Assembly (NCBI RefSeq): GCF_022288725.1 | Contig: NZ_JAKNTA010000013.1 | Coordinates: 154,580 to 218,579, forward strand | Reading direction: 5' to 3' | DNA from: Kitasatospora sp. A2-31 | GTDB lineage: Bacteria > Actinomycetota > Actinomycetes > Streptomycetales > Streptomycetaceae | Length of the DNA stretch: 64,000 nucleotides | In this document: positions 19,557 through 27,061 of the stretch, piece by piece | Numbering within the stretch: position 1 is the stretch's first letter | How the letters are laid out: the number at the start of each line of letters is the position of its first letter | Notes under the pieces: generated by a model | Database searches by the model: none | Seen by the model: only the letters and a program-made list of their open reading frames with translations | What the model was told of the DNA's origin: nothing | Translations under genes and position numbers: made by a program

Positions 19557-20120
19557 TTACTGCGGATGCGGCTGCGGCGGGGTGCGCAGCGCGCCGCCGA
19601 GGAAGAGCTCGGCGAGCGAGAACGCCGCGTCGCGCGGGGCGAGCCGGCCGTCCTGGATGGCCCAGCCGATTCCGGCGACCAGGTCGAAGAAGGCCTCGCT
19701 GAGCCAGGCTGCGGAGAGCTCGACGCGGAAGACGCCCTGTTGCTGGCCGCGCAGGAAGAGCGCGTGCATCCGGACGATCTGCGACTCCCAGAGCTCGTCG
19801 ATGGCCTCGTCGTCGTAGAGCTGGTTCTCCCCGGCGAGGAAGGCGCAGAGCGCGGCGTCCGGGACGACCGCGTCGACGAGGCGGCGCAGCGCGGCGTGCG
19901 CGTCGCCGTCCTCGATGGCCGCGGTGTCCAGGGCGGCGCGGAACCGCTGCAGGCCGAGCAGGCCGACCTCGCGGATCAGGGCGTCCCGGCCGGGGAAGAG
20001 CCGGTGGAGGGTGGCGCGGCTGATGCCCGCCGCGCGGGCGATCTCGTCGAGGTGCGCGGTGGGGCGGCGGGAGAGCACGCCCACGGCGGCTTCGAGGACG
20101 GCGTCGCGATCGGTGGCCAT
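19557..20120 (-). CDS. TetR family repressor of the adjacent efflux gene
   Basis: A 187-residue TetR regulator. The N-terminal HTH is VLEAAVGVLSRRPTAHLDEIARAAGISRATLHRLF (helices 1-3; the recognition helix is ISRATLHRLF), followed by a helical ligand-binding domain. I place the start at ATG 20120. A longer start inside the operator is possible but would put the operator in coding sequence. No Shine-Dalgarno sequence precedes 20120; with a -10-like TATGCT 15 bp upstream, the mRNA could begin close to the ATG, i.e. be leaderless. The gene heads a two-gene operon with the MFS exporter at 17900-19489, so autoregulated efflux is the likely role. Confidence 0.88.
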   Translation of the reverse strand: MATDRDAVLEAAVGVLSRRPTAHLDEIARAAGISRATLHRLFPGRDALIREVGLLGLQRFRAALDTAAIEDGDAHAALRRLVDAVVPDAALCAFLAGENQLYDDEAIDELWESQIVRMHALFLRGQQQGVFRVELSAAWLSEAFFDLVAGIGWAIQDGRLAPRDAAFSLAELFLGGALRTPPQPHPQ

Positions 20121-20136
20121 GATGCAAGCATACATC

Positions 20137-20160
20137 GATTGAGACATCAGTGTCTCAATC
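20137..20160. promoter_or_regulatory. TetR operator, 24-bp perfect dyad
   Basis: Arms GATTGAGACA and TGTCTCAATC are perfect complements around TCAG. The site lies 16 bp upstream of the TetR start at 20120, and its TTGAGA on the minus strand could be the -35 element, so bound repressor would cover the promoter. This is among the cleanest operator-like sequences in the window and is A/T-rich compared with its surroundings. Confidence 0.8.
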
Positions 20161-20260
20161 AATGGTGGCGTGATGCAGATGAGTCGGAATAGAAGCAATG
20201 GTGGTGGGGGGGAGCGGTGGGGGTGGGAGGTCTGGGGCGGGGGCCCGGGGCGGGACGGCA

Positions 20261-20298
20261 AAGAGACCGGGGACGGCGGTGGCCGTCCCCGGTCTCTT
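20261..20298 (-). terminator. Strong terminator after the SepF-like gene
   Basis: A perfect 17-bp stem (AAGAGACCGGGGACGGC and complement) closes a GGTG loop, 32 bp beyond the stop of the SepF-like gene. Read on the minus strand it ends TCTCTTTGCC, with a short T-run. The flanking stretch 20161-20260 is G-rich and holds no gene. Confidence 0.85.
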
Positions 20299-20329
20299 CG
20301 GTCGCGCGTGCCCGGCGGCACGCGGATGC

Positions 20330-20722
20330 TCAGCTCTGGTTGTAGAACCCGGTGTCGTCCAGCGGTCGGTCGATCACCATCACCTCGACGTCCGCCGGGG
20401 TGAGCAGGAACACCCGGCGGGCGATCCGCTCGATGCCGCCGCAGGTGCCGAAGACCAGCCCGGAGGCGAAGTCGACCATGCGCTTGGCCTCGGCCTCCTC
20501 CATCTCGGTGAGGTCCATGACCACCGGCGTGCTCGCCCGGATGTGCTCACCGACCGTCCGGGCGGCCTCGAAGCCGGTCGGCCGCAGGGAGACGATCTTC
20601 GTGGGGGCGGGGGAGGACGGTACCGTCTCCTGCTCGATCCACTCGTCGTCGTACACCGCGGCCGGGTAGTTCCCGGAGGGCATCAGCCACCCGTTGTGGT
20701 GCTCGTCGCGAAGTGCTCCCAT
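20330..20722 (-). CDS. SepF-like cell division protein (paralogue)
   Basis: A 130-residue protein of the SepF/DUF552 family. SepF tethers FtsZ to the membrane; streptomycetes carry extra copies (SflA, SflB) that restrict FtsZ placement during sporulation. The SepF core is residues ~40-125: TKIVSLRPTGFEAARTVGEHI, VVMDLTEMEEAEAKRMVDF, and GLVFGTCGGIERIARRVFLL, ending in VEV. The N-terminal ~35 residues are not the amphipathic membrane-binding helix of classical SepF. It is not next to ftsZ or ylmD-like genes, so it is more likely a paralogue than the housekeeping SepF. ATG 20722 was chosen over upstream starts because GGGAGG precedes it. Confidence 0.87.
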   Translation of the reverse strand: MGALRDEHHNGWLMPSGNYPAAVYDDEWIEQETVPSSPAPTKIVSLRPTGFEAARTVGEHIRASTPVVMDLTEMEEAEAKRMVDFASGLVFGTCGGIERIARRVFLLTPADVEVMVIDRPLDDTGFYNQS

Positions 20723-20990
20723 GCCGCGCCTCCCTGCCTCGTTCCGTACAGGTCCCCCGGTGCGCGTGTCCTTTTGACACGTCATCCACTCGTCGGAACT
20801 GTCCGAGTATCGCACTGATCACCGGTCCCGTGCCCGCTCGCGACCCCCGTACGAGTCGTGCCGCGCCGGAAACCCGGGCGAACCCGGGCAACTGTTGCGA
20901 CGCAACGGAACCGCGGACGGTTGCGCGCGTAGACCATATCGGTCGTGGTCACCGCCCAATTGACCCTTTGTCAACAATGCGGAAACGATT
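20723..20990. promoter_or_regulatory. Upstream region of the SepF-like gene
   Basis: This 268-bp gap has no gene and is less GC-rich than its surroundings. It holds two short dyads: TTGAC-CCTTT-GTCAA at 20960-20974 and GTTGCG-A-CGCAAC at about 20894-20906. It drives only the SepF-like gene (minus strand), since the DinB gene beyond it is also on the minus strand. The first dyad contains TTGACA on the minus strand, but I cannot find a matching -10 at 17-18 bp. Confidence 0.4.
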
Positions 20991-21509
20991 TCACTCGCCG
21001 GTGACGCCGTCCACCAGCTCCCGGAGCAGATCGGCGTGCCCGTTGTGCCGGGCGTACTCCTCGACCATGTGGACGAGGATCCAGCGGAGCGTCACCTGCT
21101 CGCCCCGGCGGTCGCGTTTGGCGACCGTCTCCAGCGGCAGGCCCTCGCACGCGGCCCGGGCGGCGGCCACCTCGGCCCGCCAGGTGCCGAAGTCCGCCGC
21201 GGCGTCCGCGCCCTCGATGTTGTCGAAGTCGCCGTCCGGGTCCTCGCGGGTCCAGTACAGGCCGTCGGGGCCGGTGTCCTCGCCGAGCAGGACGGTCCGG
21301 AACCAGTGCCGTTCGACCTCGGCCATGTGCCGGACCAGCCCGAGCAGCGAGAGCGTGGACGGCGGTACGGACCGCAGCTTCAGCTGCTCGTCGGTCAGCC
21401 CCTCGCACTTCAGCGCGAGGGTGGCGCGGTGGTAGTCGAGCCAGGCGGTCAGCATCGCGGTCTCGTCCGCCGTCATCGGGGGGTCGATCCGGGTGGTGGT
21501 CGTCGTCAT
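20991..21509 (-). CDS. DinB-superfamily (DUF664) protein
   Basis: A 172-residue four-helix-bundle protein of the DinB/YfiT superfamily, whose actinobacterial DUF664 members are thought to be metal-dependent, often mycothiol-linked, transferases or hydrolases. The metal-site histidines are seen in LLGLVRHMAEVERHWF and in LRWILVHMVEEYARHNGHADLLREL, the latter being the family hallmark. There is no signal peptide. I placed the start at ATG 21509; ATG 21518 (three residues longer) is equally possible and neither has a strong ribosome site. The long frame extending to 22232 is a shadow of the next gene. Substrate unknown. Confidence 0.88.
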   Translation of the reverse strand: MTTTTTRIDPPMTADETAMLTAWLDYHRATLALKCEGLTDEQLKLRSVPPSTLSLLGLVRHMAEVERHWFRTVLLGEDTGPDGLYWTREDPDGDFDNIEGADAAADFGTWRAEVAAARAACEGLPLETVAKRDRRGEQVTLRWILVHMVEEYARHNGHADLLRELVDGVTGE

Positions 21510-21589
21510 GGCGGCCATCGTGGCGCACCCGGCGCCGTGGACGCGAGCGAATAGTCGGCGGGGCGGGGCGTGCCGCCGCCCGGGGGCGC

Positions 21590-22399
21590 TCAGGCCGCGC
21601 TCGAACGCCGTCGCGCGGCCGCCCGCCAGAGCCCCACCAGGCTCCCCACGACCAGGACGCCGATCGTGCCGGCCGAGAGCAGGAACGCCGCCGAGCCGGG
21701 CTCGTCCGCACTGGCGGCCGCCGTGACGTAGACGGCCGTCGCCGGGGTGACGCCGAGCGCGGTGGCGACCAGGAACGGAACGAACCGCACGCCGGAGAAG
21801 GCCGCACCGTAGTTGCCGGCCTGGAACGGCAGTCCGGGCATCAGCCGGAGCACCAGCACGCTGCGGAAGCCCTGCTCGGTGAACCGCTTGTCCAGGGCGA
21901 GCAGCATCCGCCCCCGCAGGTACGGGCGGAGCGCCTCGCGTCCGAGCAGGCGTCCCAGGGCGAAGGCCATCGCCGCGCCGAGCGTGGTGCCGACCACGGC
22001 CATCGCCACGCCCTGCTGGATGCCGAGCAGCAGCCCGGCCGCCGCGTTGAGCGCCGGCCGGGGGACGAAGGCGAGCGTGCCCACCGCGTACACCGCGACG
22101 AAGACCGGGGCCAGCCAGTACCCGGGCACCCCGGCGGGCAGTCCGCCGGAGAGCAGCGCCGTCGGGCTCCAGAACAGCAGCGAGCCGGCCGCCGCGCCCA
22201 GGACCAGGACCAGCAGGGCGAACCGCAGCCACGCTGAGCGCGCGGCCGGACCGGTCGGCGGCGTGGCCGCCCCGGTGGTCGGCGGTTCAGCGGCCGGCGG
22301 CCCGGTGGTCGGTGGCTCGGCGGCGGGCGGCGCGGGCGGCGCGGGCGGTGCGGGCGGCGCGGGCGGCGCGGGCGGTGCGGGCGGCGTGGTGTCGGGCAC
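21590..22399 (-). CDS. TVP38/TMEM64 (VTT domain) membrane protein
   Basis: A 269-residue integral membrane protein of the DedA/VTT superfamily; relatives handle lipid flipping or membrane homeostasis, and the role here is unknown. The N-terminal ~50 residues are a cytosolic Pro/Ala stretch of repeated PPAPPAPP, encoded by a (GCGGGCGGC)-type tandem repeat at about 22322-22386. Then come ~6 membrane segments. The VTT core shows FVPRPALNAAAGLLLG and the motif LRLMPGLPFQAGNYGAAFSG, which matches the conserved R-x-x-P-x-P/x-x-x-N-Y re-entrant loop. The repeat length is likely variable between strains. Confidence 0.85.
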   Translation of the reverse strand: MPDTTPPAPPAPPAPPAPPAPPAPPAAEPPTTGPPAAEPPTTGAATPPTGPAARSAWLRFALLVLVLGAAAGSLLFWSPTALLSGGLPAGVPGYWLAPVFVAVYAVGTLAFVPRPALNAAAGLLLGIQQGVAMAVVGTTLGAAMAFALGRLLGREALRPYLRGRMLLALDKRFTEQGFRSVLVLRLMPGLPFQAGNYGAAFSGVRFVPFLVATALGVTPATAVYVTAAASADEPGSAAFLLSAGTIGVLVVGSLVGLWRAAARRRSSAA

Positions 22400-22485
22400 C
22401 GACCGAGCCTAACCGCTGCGCCCCGCCCGCCCGGCCCGGGACCGGGCGGGCGGCTGCCGGCCCCGGGCACCCCGGCCGCCCCCGG

Positions 22486-23760
22486 CTACCGGCCGAAGGG
22501 CGCGGCCGCCGGTTCGGCCTGGGGCCGGGCGTCGGCCCCCGGGGCGGCCGGGGCGTCCGGCTCGGCGCGGCGCAGCGCGCCCGCGCTCGGCAGCAGGGCC
22601 AACGCGAGGGCGGTCACCACCGTGAAGGAGGCGGTCAGCGAGGTGGCCTGGGCGAGCCCGCCGACGACGGCGGGGGCGATCAGTCCGGAGGTGTAGGTCA
22701 CGGTGGCGACGCCCGCGATGGCCTGGCTCGGGTTGGTGCCGATCCGGCCGGCGGCCGCGAAGGCCAGCGGGACGACCACCGCTATGCCGATCCCGATCAG
22801 GGCGAACCCGGGGATGGCCAGCAGCGGGCTGTCCGCGCAGACCACCAGCACGCCGCCCGCGCCGGCGACCGCGCCGCTGAGCCTCGTCGCCCGGACGGCG
22901 CCGAGCCGGCGGATCGCCGCGTCGCCGGCGAGCCGGCTGACCGCCATGGTCAGCGAGAACGCCGTGTACGAGGCGGCCGCGAGGGTGGCGGAGGCGCCGG
23001 TGACGTCCTTGAGGTAGACGCCGCTCCAGTCCATCGAGGCGCCCTCGGCGAACACCGCGCAGAAGCCGACCAGGCCGATCACCAGCGAGCTGCGCGGGGG
23101 CAGCGCGAACCGCGGCGGCGCCTCCGCCTCCTCGGGGGCCCGGAAGTCCGGCAGGCCGCGGCAGACCGGCTGGGCCAGGGCGCAGAGCACCAGGGCAGTC
23201 AGGGGTAGCTGGAGCCGGGCGTCGAGGTCCTGGTGGGCGGCGAGGATGCCGAAGGCGGACGCCAGCAGCCCGCCCGCGCTCCACATCCCGTGCAGGCCGG
23301 ACATGATCGAGCGCCCGACCCGCCGCTCGATCTCCACGCCCTGCGCGTTCATCGCGACGTCCGCCATGCCGGCGGTCGCGCCGTACACCAGCAGGGCCGC
23401 GCAGAGGGCCGGCAGCGAGGGGGCGAGCGCGGGCAGGACCAGTGCCAGGCACCAGACCGAGAGCAGTCCGCGCACCGCCGCCCGCCCGCCGTGGCGGTGG
23501 ACCACCCGGCCGGCCAGCGGCATCGCCACGAACGAGCCGATCGCCGGCATCACCAGGGCGAGGCCGAGCTGGCCCGGCGAGAGGTCCAGCCGGTCCTGGA
23601 TCCACGGGATGCGGCTGACGAAGGTACCGCCCACCGCGCCGTGCACGGCGAACACCAGGGCGATGGCGGTCCTCGCCCGGCGCGGCCGCTCCAGCGCCTC
23701 GTCGGCGGGGCCGGTCCCGGCCGGTCCCGGCGGGGGTCCTGCGGTCGGTGCGTCTGTCAT
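22486..23760 (-). CDS. MFS transporter (YbjJ/YfcJ-like, 12-helix)
   Basis: A 424-residue major facilitator protein with 12 predicted membrane helices. The first helix region reads ALVFAVHGAVGGTFVSRIPWIQDRLDLSPGQLG (family signature around SRIPWIQ), motif A is the short GRVVHRHGGRAAVRG, and NAQGVEIERRVGRSIMSGLHGMWSAGG matches the helix-4/5 loop of YbjJ-like permeases. ATG 23760 follows GGGAGGGAAG, so the longer frame to 23820 is not used. The gene is divergent from a ROK regulator with a 186-bp shared promoter region, suggesting a sugar or sugar-derivative substrate under ROK control; the actual substrate is not known. Confidence 0.88.
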   Translation of the reverse strand: MTDAPTAGPPPGPAGTGPADEALERPRRARTAIALVFAVHGAVGGTFVSRIPWIQDRLDLSPGQLGLALVMPAIGSFVAMPLAGRVVHRHGGRAAVRGLLSVWCLALVLPALAPSLPALCAALLVYGATAGMADVAMNAQGVEIERRVGRSIMSGLHGMWSAGGLLASAFGILAAHQDLDARLQLPLTALVLCALAQPVCRGLPDFRAPEEAEAPPRFALPPRSSLVIGLVGFCAVFAEGASMDWSGVYLKDVTGASATLAAASYTAFSLTMAVSRLAGDAAIRRLGAVRATRLSGAVAGAGGVLVVCADSPLLAIPGFALIGIGIAVVVPLAFAAAGRIGTNPSQAIAGVATVTYTSGLIAPAVVGGLAQATSLTASFTVVTALALALLPSAGALRRAEPDAPAAPGADARPQAEPAAAPFGR

Positions 23761-23899
23761 CGGGTCTTCCCTCCCGGCCGCGCGGCGCGCGGCGATGCCC
23801 TGTGCCGTAGGCGCTCCCACCGGTGTGGGGGTTCCTACCGGTTCCTACTCTTGCGCGCCGCGGCGGACGGCCGTCCGTGCCCGGTGCGATTCGATAAAT

Positions 23900-23920
23900 T
23901 ATCAGGAAGGGACCCTGATA
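23900..23920. promoter_or_regulatory. Candidate ROK operator
   Basis: TATCAGG and CCTGATA are perfect 7-nt inverted arms around AAGGGAC, in an unusually A/T-rich stretch (GATAAATTATC just upstream) between the divergent MFS (start 23760) and ROK (start 23947) genes. The position, 26 bp before the ROK start, fits autoregulation plus control of the transporter. Confidence 0.6.
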
Positions 23921-23946
23921 GAAACACTCTGGAAGGATGCACTTCC

Positions 23947-25140
23947 ATGACCACCGCGCGTACGGCCACGCCGAGCACCGCCCGGGCGATCAACGACCGG
24001 CTGGCGCTCAACCTGCTGCTCGAACAGGGGCCATTGACCGCAACCGAGCTGCGCGACCTCACCGGCCTCTCCCGGCCCACCGTCGCCGACCTGCTGGAGC
24101 GCCTGCAGCGCACCGGCCTGGTCGCCGTCGTCGGCGAGCGCGGCGAGCAGCGGCGCGGCCCCAACGCCCGGCTGTACGCGCTCGTCGCCTCGCGGGCCCA
24201 CCTCGCCGCCGTCGACGTCCGCTCCGGCGGCGTCAGCCTGGTCGTCGCCGACCTCGCCGGACAGGCCCTGGCCACCGCCGAGCTGGCCGTCGAGGGCGAC
24301 GGCGACGACGGCACGGCGGGGCTGATCGTGCGCACCCTGCACGAGACCGCCCGGCGGGCCGGCGTCGAGCGCCTGCACACCATCGCCGTCGGCGCCCCTG
24401 GCCTGGTCGACCCCGCCACCGGGCGCCTGCACAGCACCGGCGCGCTGCCCGGCTGGCACGCCGAGCTCCTCGCGGCACTGCGCGAACTGCCCGGCACCGA
24501 CGTGATCCTGGAGAACGAGGTCAACCTGGCCGGCCGCGCCGAGTACCGGATCGGTGCCGCCCAGGGCCGGGAGACCTTCGTCCTGATCTGGCTCGGCCAC
24601 AGCGTCGGCGCCGCCGTGATCCTCGACGGACGGCTGCGCCGCGGGGCCTCCGGCGGCACCGGCGAGATCTGCTTCCTGCCCGTGCCCGGTACCTCCGGCC
24701 TGCCCAGCGCGGGCGGGTGCGAGGAGGGTTTCCACGGCCTGGTCGGCAGCGCCGCGGTCTGCGGCCTGGCCCGCGCCCACGGCCTGCCCGCCGACCCCGC
24801 CGACGACGCGGCCGCCGCCGAGGCCGCGGTGCGCGGCGCGCTCGGCGCGCTCGGCGAGGGCGAGCCGGGCGGTGCCTTCCTGGACGAGCTCGCCGCACGG
24901 ATCGCCGTCGGGGCGGCCGCCGTCTGCGTCGTGCTCGACCCGGGCTGCGTCGTGCTCGGCGGCGAGATCGGCCGCGCCGGCGGCCCCGAGCTGGCCGGCC
25001 GGGTCGAGCACCGGCTGGCCGGCCTGTCGCCGCTGCGCACCGAGGTCAGGGCCGGGACGGCGGGCGGCGGCGCGGTGCTCGCCGGCGCCGTCCTCACCGC
25101 CGGGGACGCCGTCCGGCGGGACCTCTTCGGCGAGCCGTAG
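23947..25140 (+). CDS. ROK family transcriptional regulator
   Basis: A 397-residue repressor joining an N-terminal winged helix to a sugar-kinase-like ROK domain. Residues ~12-80 form the wHTH (INDRLALNLLLEQGPLTATE, then LTGLSRPTVADLLERLQRTG with the wing RRGPNARLYAL). The ROK domain has VGAPGLVDPATGRL, ENEVNLAGRAEYRIG and GHSVGAAVILDGRLRRGASG. The zinc-binding CxCGxxGC cluster of active ROK kinases is replaced by GCEEGFHG, so catalysis is unlikely and a purely regulatory role is supported. GGAAGG precedes ATG 23947. Divergent from the MFS gene, which it probably controls in response to a sugar. Confidence 0.9.
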   Translation: MTTARTATPSTARAINDRLALNLLLEQGPLTATELRDLTGLSRPTVADLLERLQRTGLVAVVGERGEQRRGPNARLYALVASRAHLAAVDVRSGGVSLVVADLAGQALATAELAVEGDGDDGTAGLIVRTLHETARRAGVERLHTIAVGAPGLVDPATGRLHSTGALPGWHAELLAALRELPGTDVILENEVNLAGRAEYRIGAAQGRETFVLIWLGHSVGAAVILDGRLRRGASGGTGEICFLPVPGTSGLPSAGGCEEGFHGLVGSAAVCGLARAHGLPADPADDAAAAEAAVRGALGALGEGEPGGAFLDELAARIAVGAAAVCVVLDPGCVVLGGEIGRAGGPELAGRVEHRLAGLSPLRTEVRAGTAGGGAVLAGAVLTAGDAVRRDLFGEP

Positions 25141-25324
25141 GACGTCCGCCGGCCGCCGGCCGCCCGGCTCGCCGCCCGTTCGACCGGCGGCGGCCCGCTC
25201 CGCTTGGCCCCGGGGGCGCCCGGTACGGCAGGATGGCGGCGACGGTCGCGACCGCGGCCGCCGCGACCACCGAGGACGGCCCCGGCCCCCGGGGGGCGAT
25301 CCGAACCACCGTCAGGAGTCACCC

Positions 25325-25741
25325 ATGGGCCAGTCCGAGGCGCCGGTCAACCCGTACCGGATCGGCGAGGCGGCGGCGATGCTCGGCGTGAGCGCCGACA
25401 CCATGCGGCGCTGGGTGGACGCGGGCCGGGTCGCCGCCGAGCGCGACGAGCACGGCCACCGGATCATCCCCGGAGCCCAGCTGGCAGCCTTCGCCCGGGA
25501 ACTCGCCCGACCCGAGAACGCCGAGGCCGAGGGGCGGCCCTCCTCGGCGCGCAACCGGTTCCCCGGCATCGTCACCGACGTGGTCCTCGGGGACGTCGCC
25601 GCGCAGGTGGAGATCCAGGCCGGGCCGTTCCGGGTGGTGTCGCTGATCAGCCGGGAGTCCGCCGAGGAGCTCGACCTGGTGCCCGGCGCCCCGGCGACCG
25701 CGGTCATCAAGTCGACCAACGTGATGATCGAACGACGCTGA
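25325..25741 (+). CDS. HTH-TOBE molybdate/molybdopterin-binding regulator
   Basis: A 138-residue protein with an N-terminal MerR/excisionase-type helix-turn-helix (RIGEAAAMLGVSADTMRRWVDAGRV, residues ~11-35, with HRIIPGAQLAAF as the wing) and a C-terminal TOBE domain (RNRFPGIVTDVVLGDVAAQVEIQAG to SLISRESAEELDL and VIKSTNVMIERR). TOBE domains of this type bind molybdate or other small oxyanions. Such HTH-TOBE proteins usually sit next to modABC in streptomycetes, but no transport genes are present here. ATG 25325 follows AGGAG. The 184-bp stretch before it shows no gene. Confidence 0.88.
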   Translation: MGQSEAPVNPYRIGEAAAMLGVSADTMRRWVDAGRVAAERDEHGHRIIPGAQLAAFARELARPENAEAEGRPSSARNRFPGIVTDVVLGDVAAQVEIQAGPFRVVSLISRESAEELDLVPGAPATAVIKSTNVMIERR

Positions 25742-25776
25742 AGCTCCGCTCCCGCCGACGAGAGGACCACCGCCCG

Positions 25777-26229
25777 ATGCCCCACCCGCCGCTGCCGTCC
25801 ACCCAGAGCGCCGTGTTCGCCGTCGAGGCGATGGCCGCCCGGCACGGCCGCGAGGTCCGGGCGAGCCACGACATCGGCCGCGACCGGACGTTCGCCGGGC
25901 TGGTCGGCGCCGACGCGGCCGCCGGCGGCTCCGAACCCGACGCGATACCCCACGAGGCGCTGCTGGAGATCGCCGGACGGCCCGCGATCAGCGTCCGCCT
26001 CTTCGTCCACGACGAGGCCGTGGTCACCGTCGACGACATCGCCTTCGACGTGCCGCGCGACAGCGTGCCCGCCTTCCTGCACTCGGTCTGGAGCGGCCTG
26101 GTCCACGTCAAGCAGCGAGCCTTCCCACCGTCCTGCACGCTGATCGTCACCGTCCCCGGCGAACCGGGCTACCGCGAGGCCGTCACCCGCCTCCAGCTGT
26201 CCCCGTGGCTCGCCGGACTGATCCGCTGA
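25777..26229 (+). CDS. Hypothetical protein
   Basis: A 150-residue protein I do not recognise. It starts at ATG 25777, 35 bp after the TOBE gene and behind AGAGGA, so the two may be co-transcribed. The sequence is mixed alpha/beta with alternating charged and hydrophobic strands (ISVRLFVHDEAVVTVDDIAFDVP and CTLIVTVPG) and no signal peptide, membrane helix or metal cluster. One Cys near the C-terminus. The pattern resembles a small ligand-binding or adaptor fold, but nothing in the sequence defines a reaction. Third-position GC supports coding. Confidence 0.6.
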   Translation: MPHPPLPSTQSAVFAVEAMAARHGREVRASHDIGRDRTFAGLVGADAAAGGSEPDAIPHEALLEIAGRPAISVRLFVHDEAVVTVDDIAFDVPRDSVPAFLHSVWSGLVHVKQRAFPPSCTLIVTVPGEPGYREAVTRLQLSPWLAGLIR

Positions 26230-26305
26230 GTGCCCACCGCCCGGCCCGGCCCCGGCCGGCCCCTGTGATCCCGAGCGCGACCGACCCGAGGAACCCCACG
26301 CCGCG

Positions 26306-27061
26306 ATGAACGCCGCCCGCCCGACCGCCGCCCGCTCGACCGCCGCCGGCCCGACCGCCGCCGGCCCCCGCCCGGTGCTCGCCGTCGCCCACCGCGGCGA
26401 CCCCTACCGGTACCGAGAGAACACCCTGCCCTCGATCGAGTCCGCGCTCGCCGCGGGCGCCGACGCCGTCGAGGTCGACGTCCGCCTCACCCGCGACGGC
26501 GTGCCCGTGCTGCTCCACGACGAGACCCTGGAACGCCTCTGGGGCGACCTGCGCCCGCTGCGCCGCGTCCCGCTCGACCAGCTGGACGAGCTGCGCGACG
26601 GCGAGCTCACCATCCCCACCCTCGCCGAGGCGCTCAATGCCGTGGCCGCGACCCCCGCCGCCCGGCTGCTGATCGACCTGGACGACCCGCACCCGGTCGC
26701 GGCCACCTGGGAGGTCGTCACCGGCCTCGGCCTGGAGCACCGGGTGGCCTTCTGCGGCCCCGCCACCGCGATGCTCGCCGTCCGCGCCGCCGCCCCGCAC
26801 GCCGAGATCGCGCTCACCTGGAAGCAGCCCCGGCTGCCCGTCCGCGCCCTGCTGGAGGACCTGCGGCCGGCCTACCTGAACCCGCCGTTCGGCCTGGTCA
26901 CCGCCGAGTTCACCGCCGCCGCCCACGACGCCGGGCTCGCCGTCTCCACCTGGACCGCCGACCTGCGCCGCACCATGCGCCGGCTGTGCGCGGCCGGCGT
27001 CGACTCGATCACCACCAACCGGATCGACCTGCTGCGCTCCGTCCTGGACGGCCGGCGGTGA
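26306..27061 (+). CDS. Glycerophosphodiester phosphodiesterase
   Basis: Hydrolyses glycerophosphodiesters from membrane lipid turnover to glycerol-3-phosphate and an alcohol, in the cytosol (no signal peptide). The 251-residue TIM barrel carries the family residues: AHRGDPYRYRENTLPSI (catalytic His-Arg, then Glu-Asn), GADAVEVDVRLTRDGVPVLLHDETL (Glu and Asp metal ligands and second catalytic His). The end reads LRRTMRRLCAAGVDSITTNRIDLL, as in UgpQ-type enzymes (usually GVDGIITDxP; here TTNR replaces the TDxP motif). The N-terminal ~22 residues are an Ala/Thr/Pro tract. The stop overlaps the start of the AlkZ-like gene by 4 nt, so both are translated together. Confidence 0.92.
   Translation: MNAARPTAARSTAAGPTAAGPRPVLAVAHRGDPYRYRENTLPSIESALAAGADAVEVDVRLTRDGVPVLLHDETLERLWGDLRPLRRVPLDQLDELRDGELTIPTLAEALNAVAATPAARLLIDLDDPHPVAATWEVVTGLGLEHRVAFCGPATAMLAVRAAAPHAEIALTWKQPRLPVRALLEDLRPAYLNPPFGLVTAEFTAAAHDAGLAVSTWTADLRRTMRRLCAAGVDSITTNRIDLLRSVLDGRR

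Noticed and set aside
15095..19702. A 1535-codon plus-strand frame across the SpoIIE and MFS genes
   Set aside because: Spans two genes on opposite strands, has no family motif, and its codon positions do not show the GC bias; a high-GC artefact.
22322..22386. Microsatellite or mobile element signature
   Set aside because: The GCGGGCGGC repeat is in frame and encodes the Pro/Ala tail of the VTT protein; no terminal repeats or transposase.
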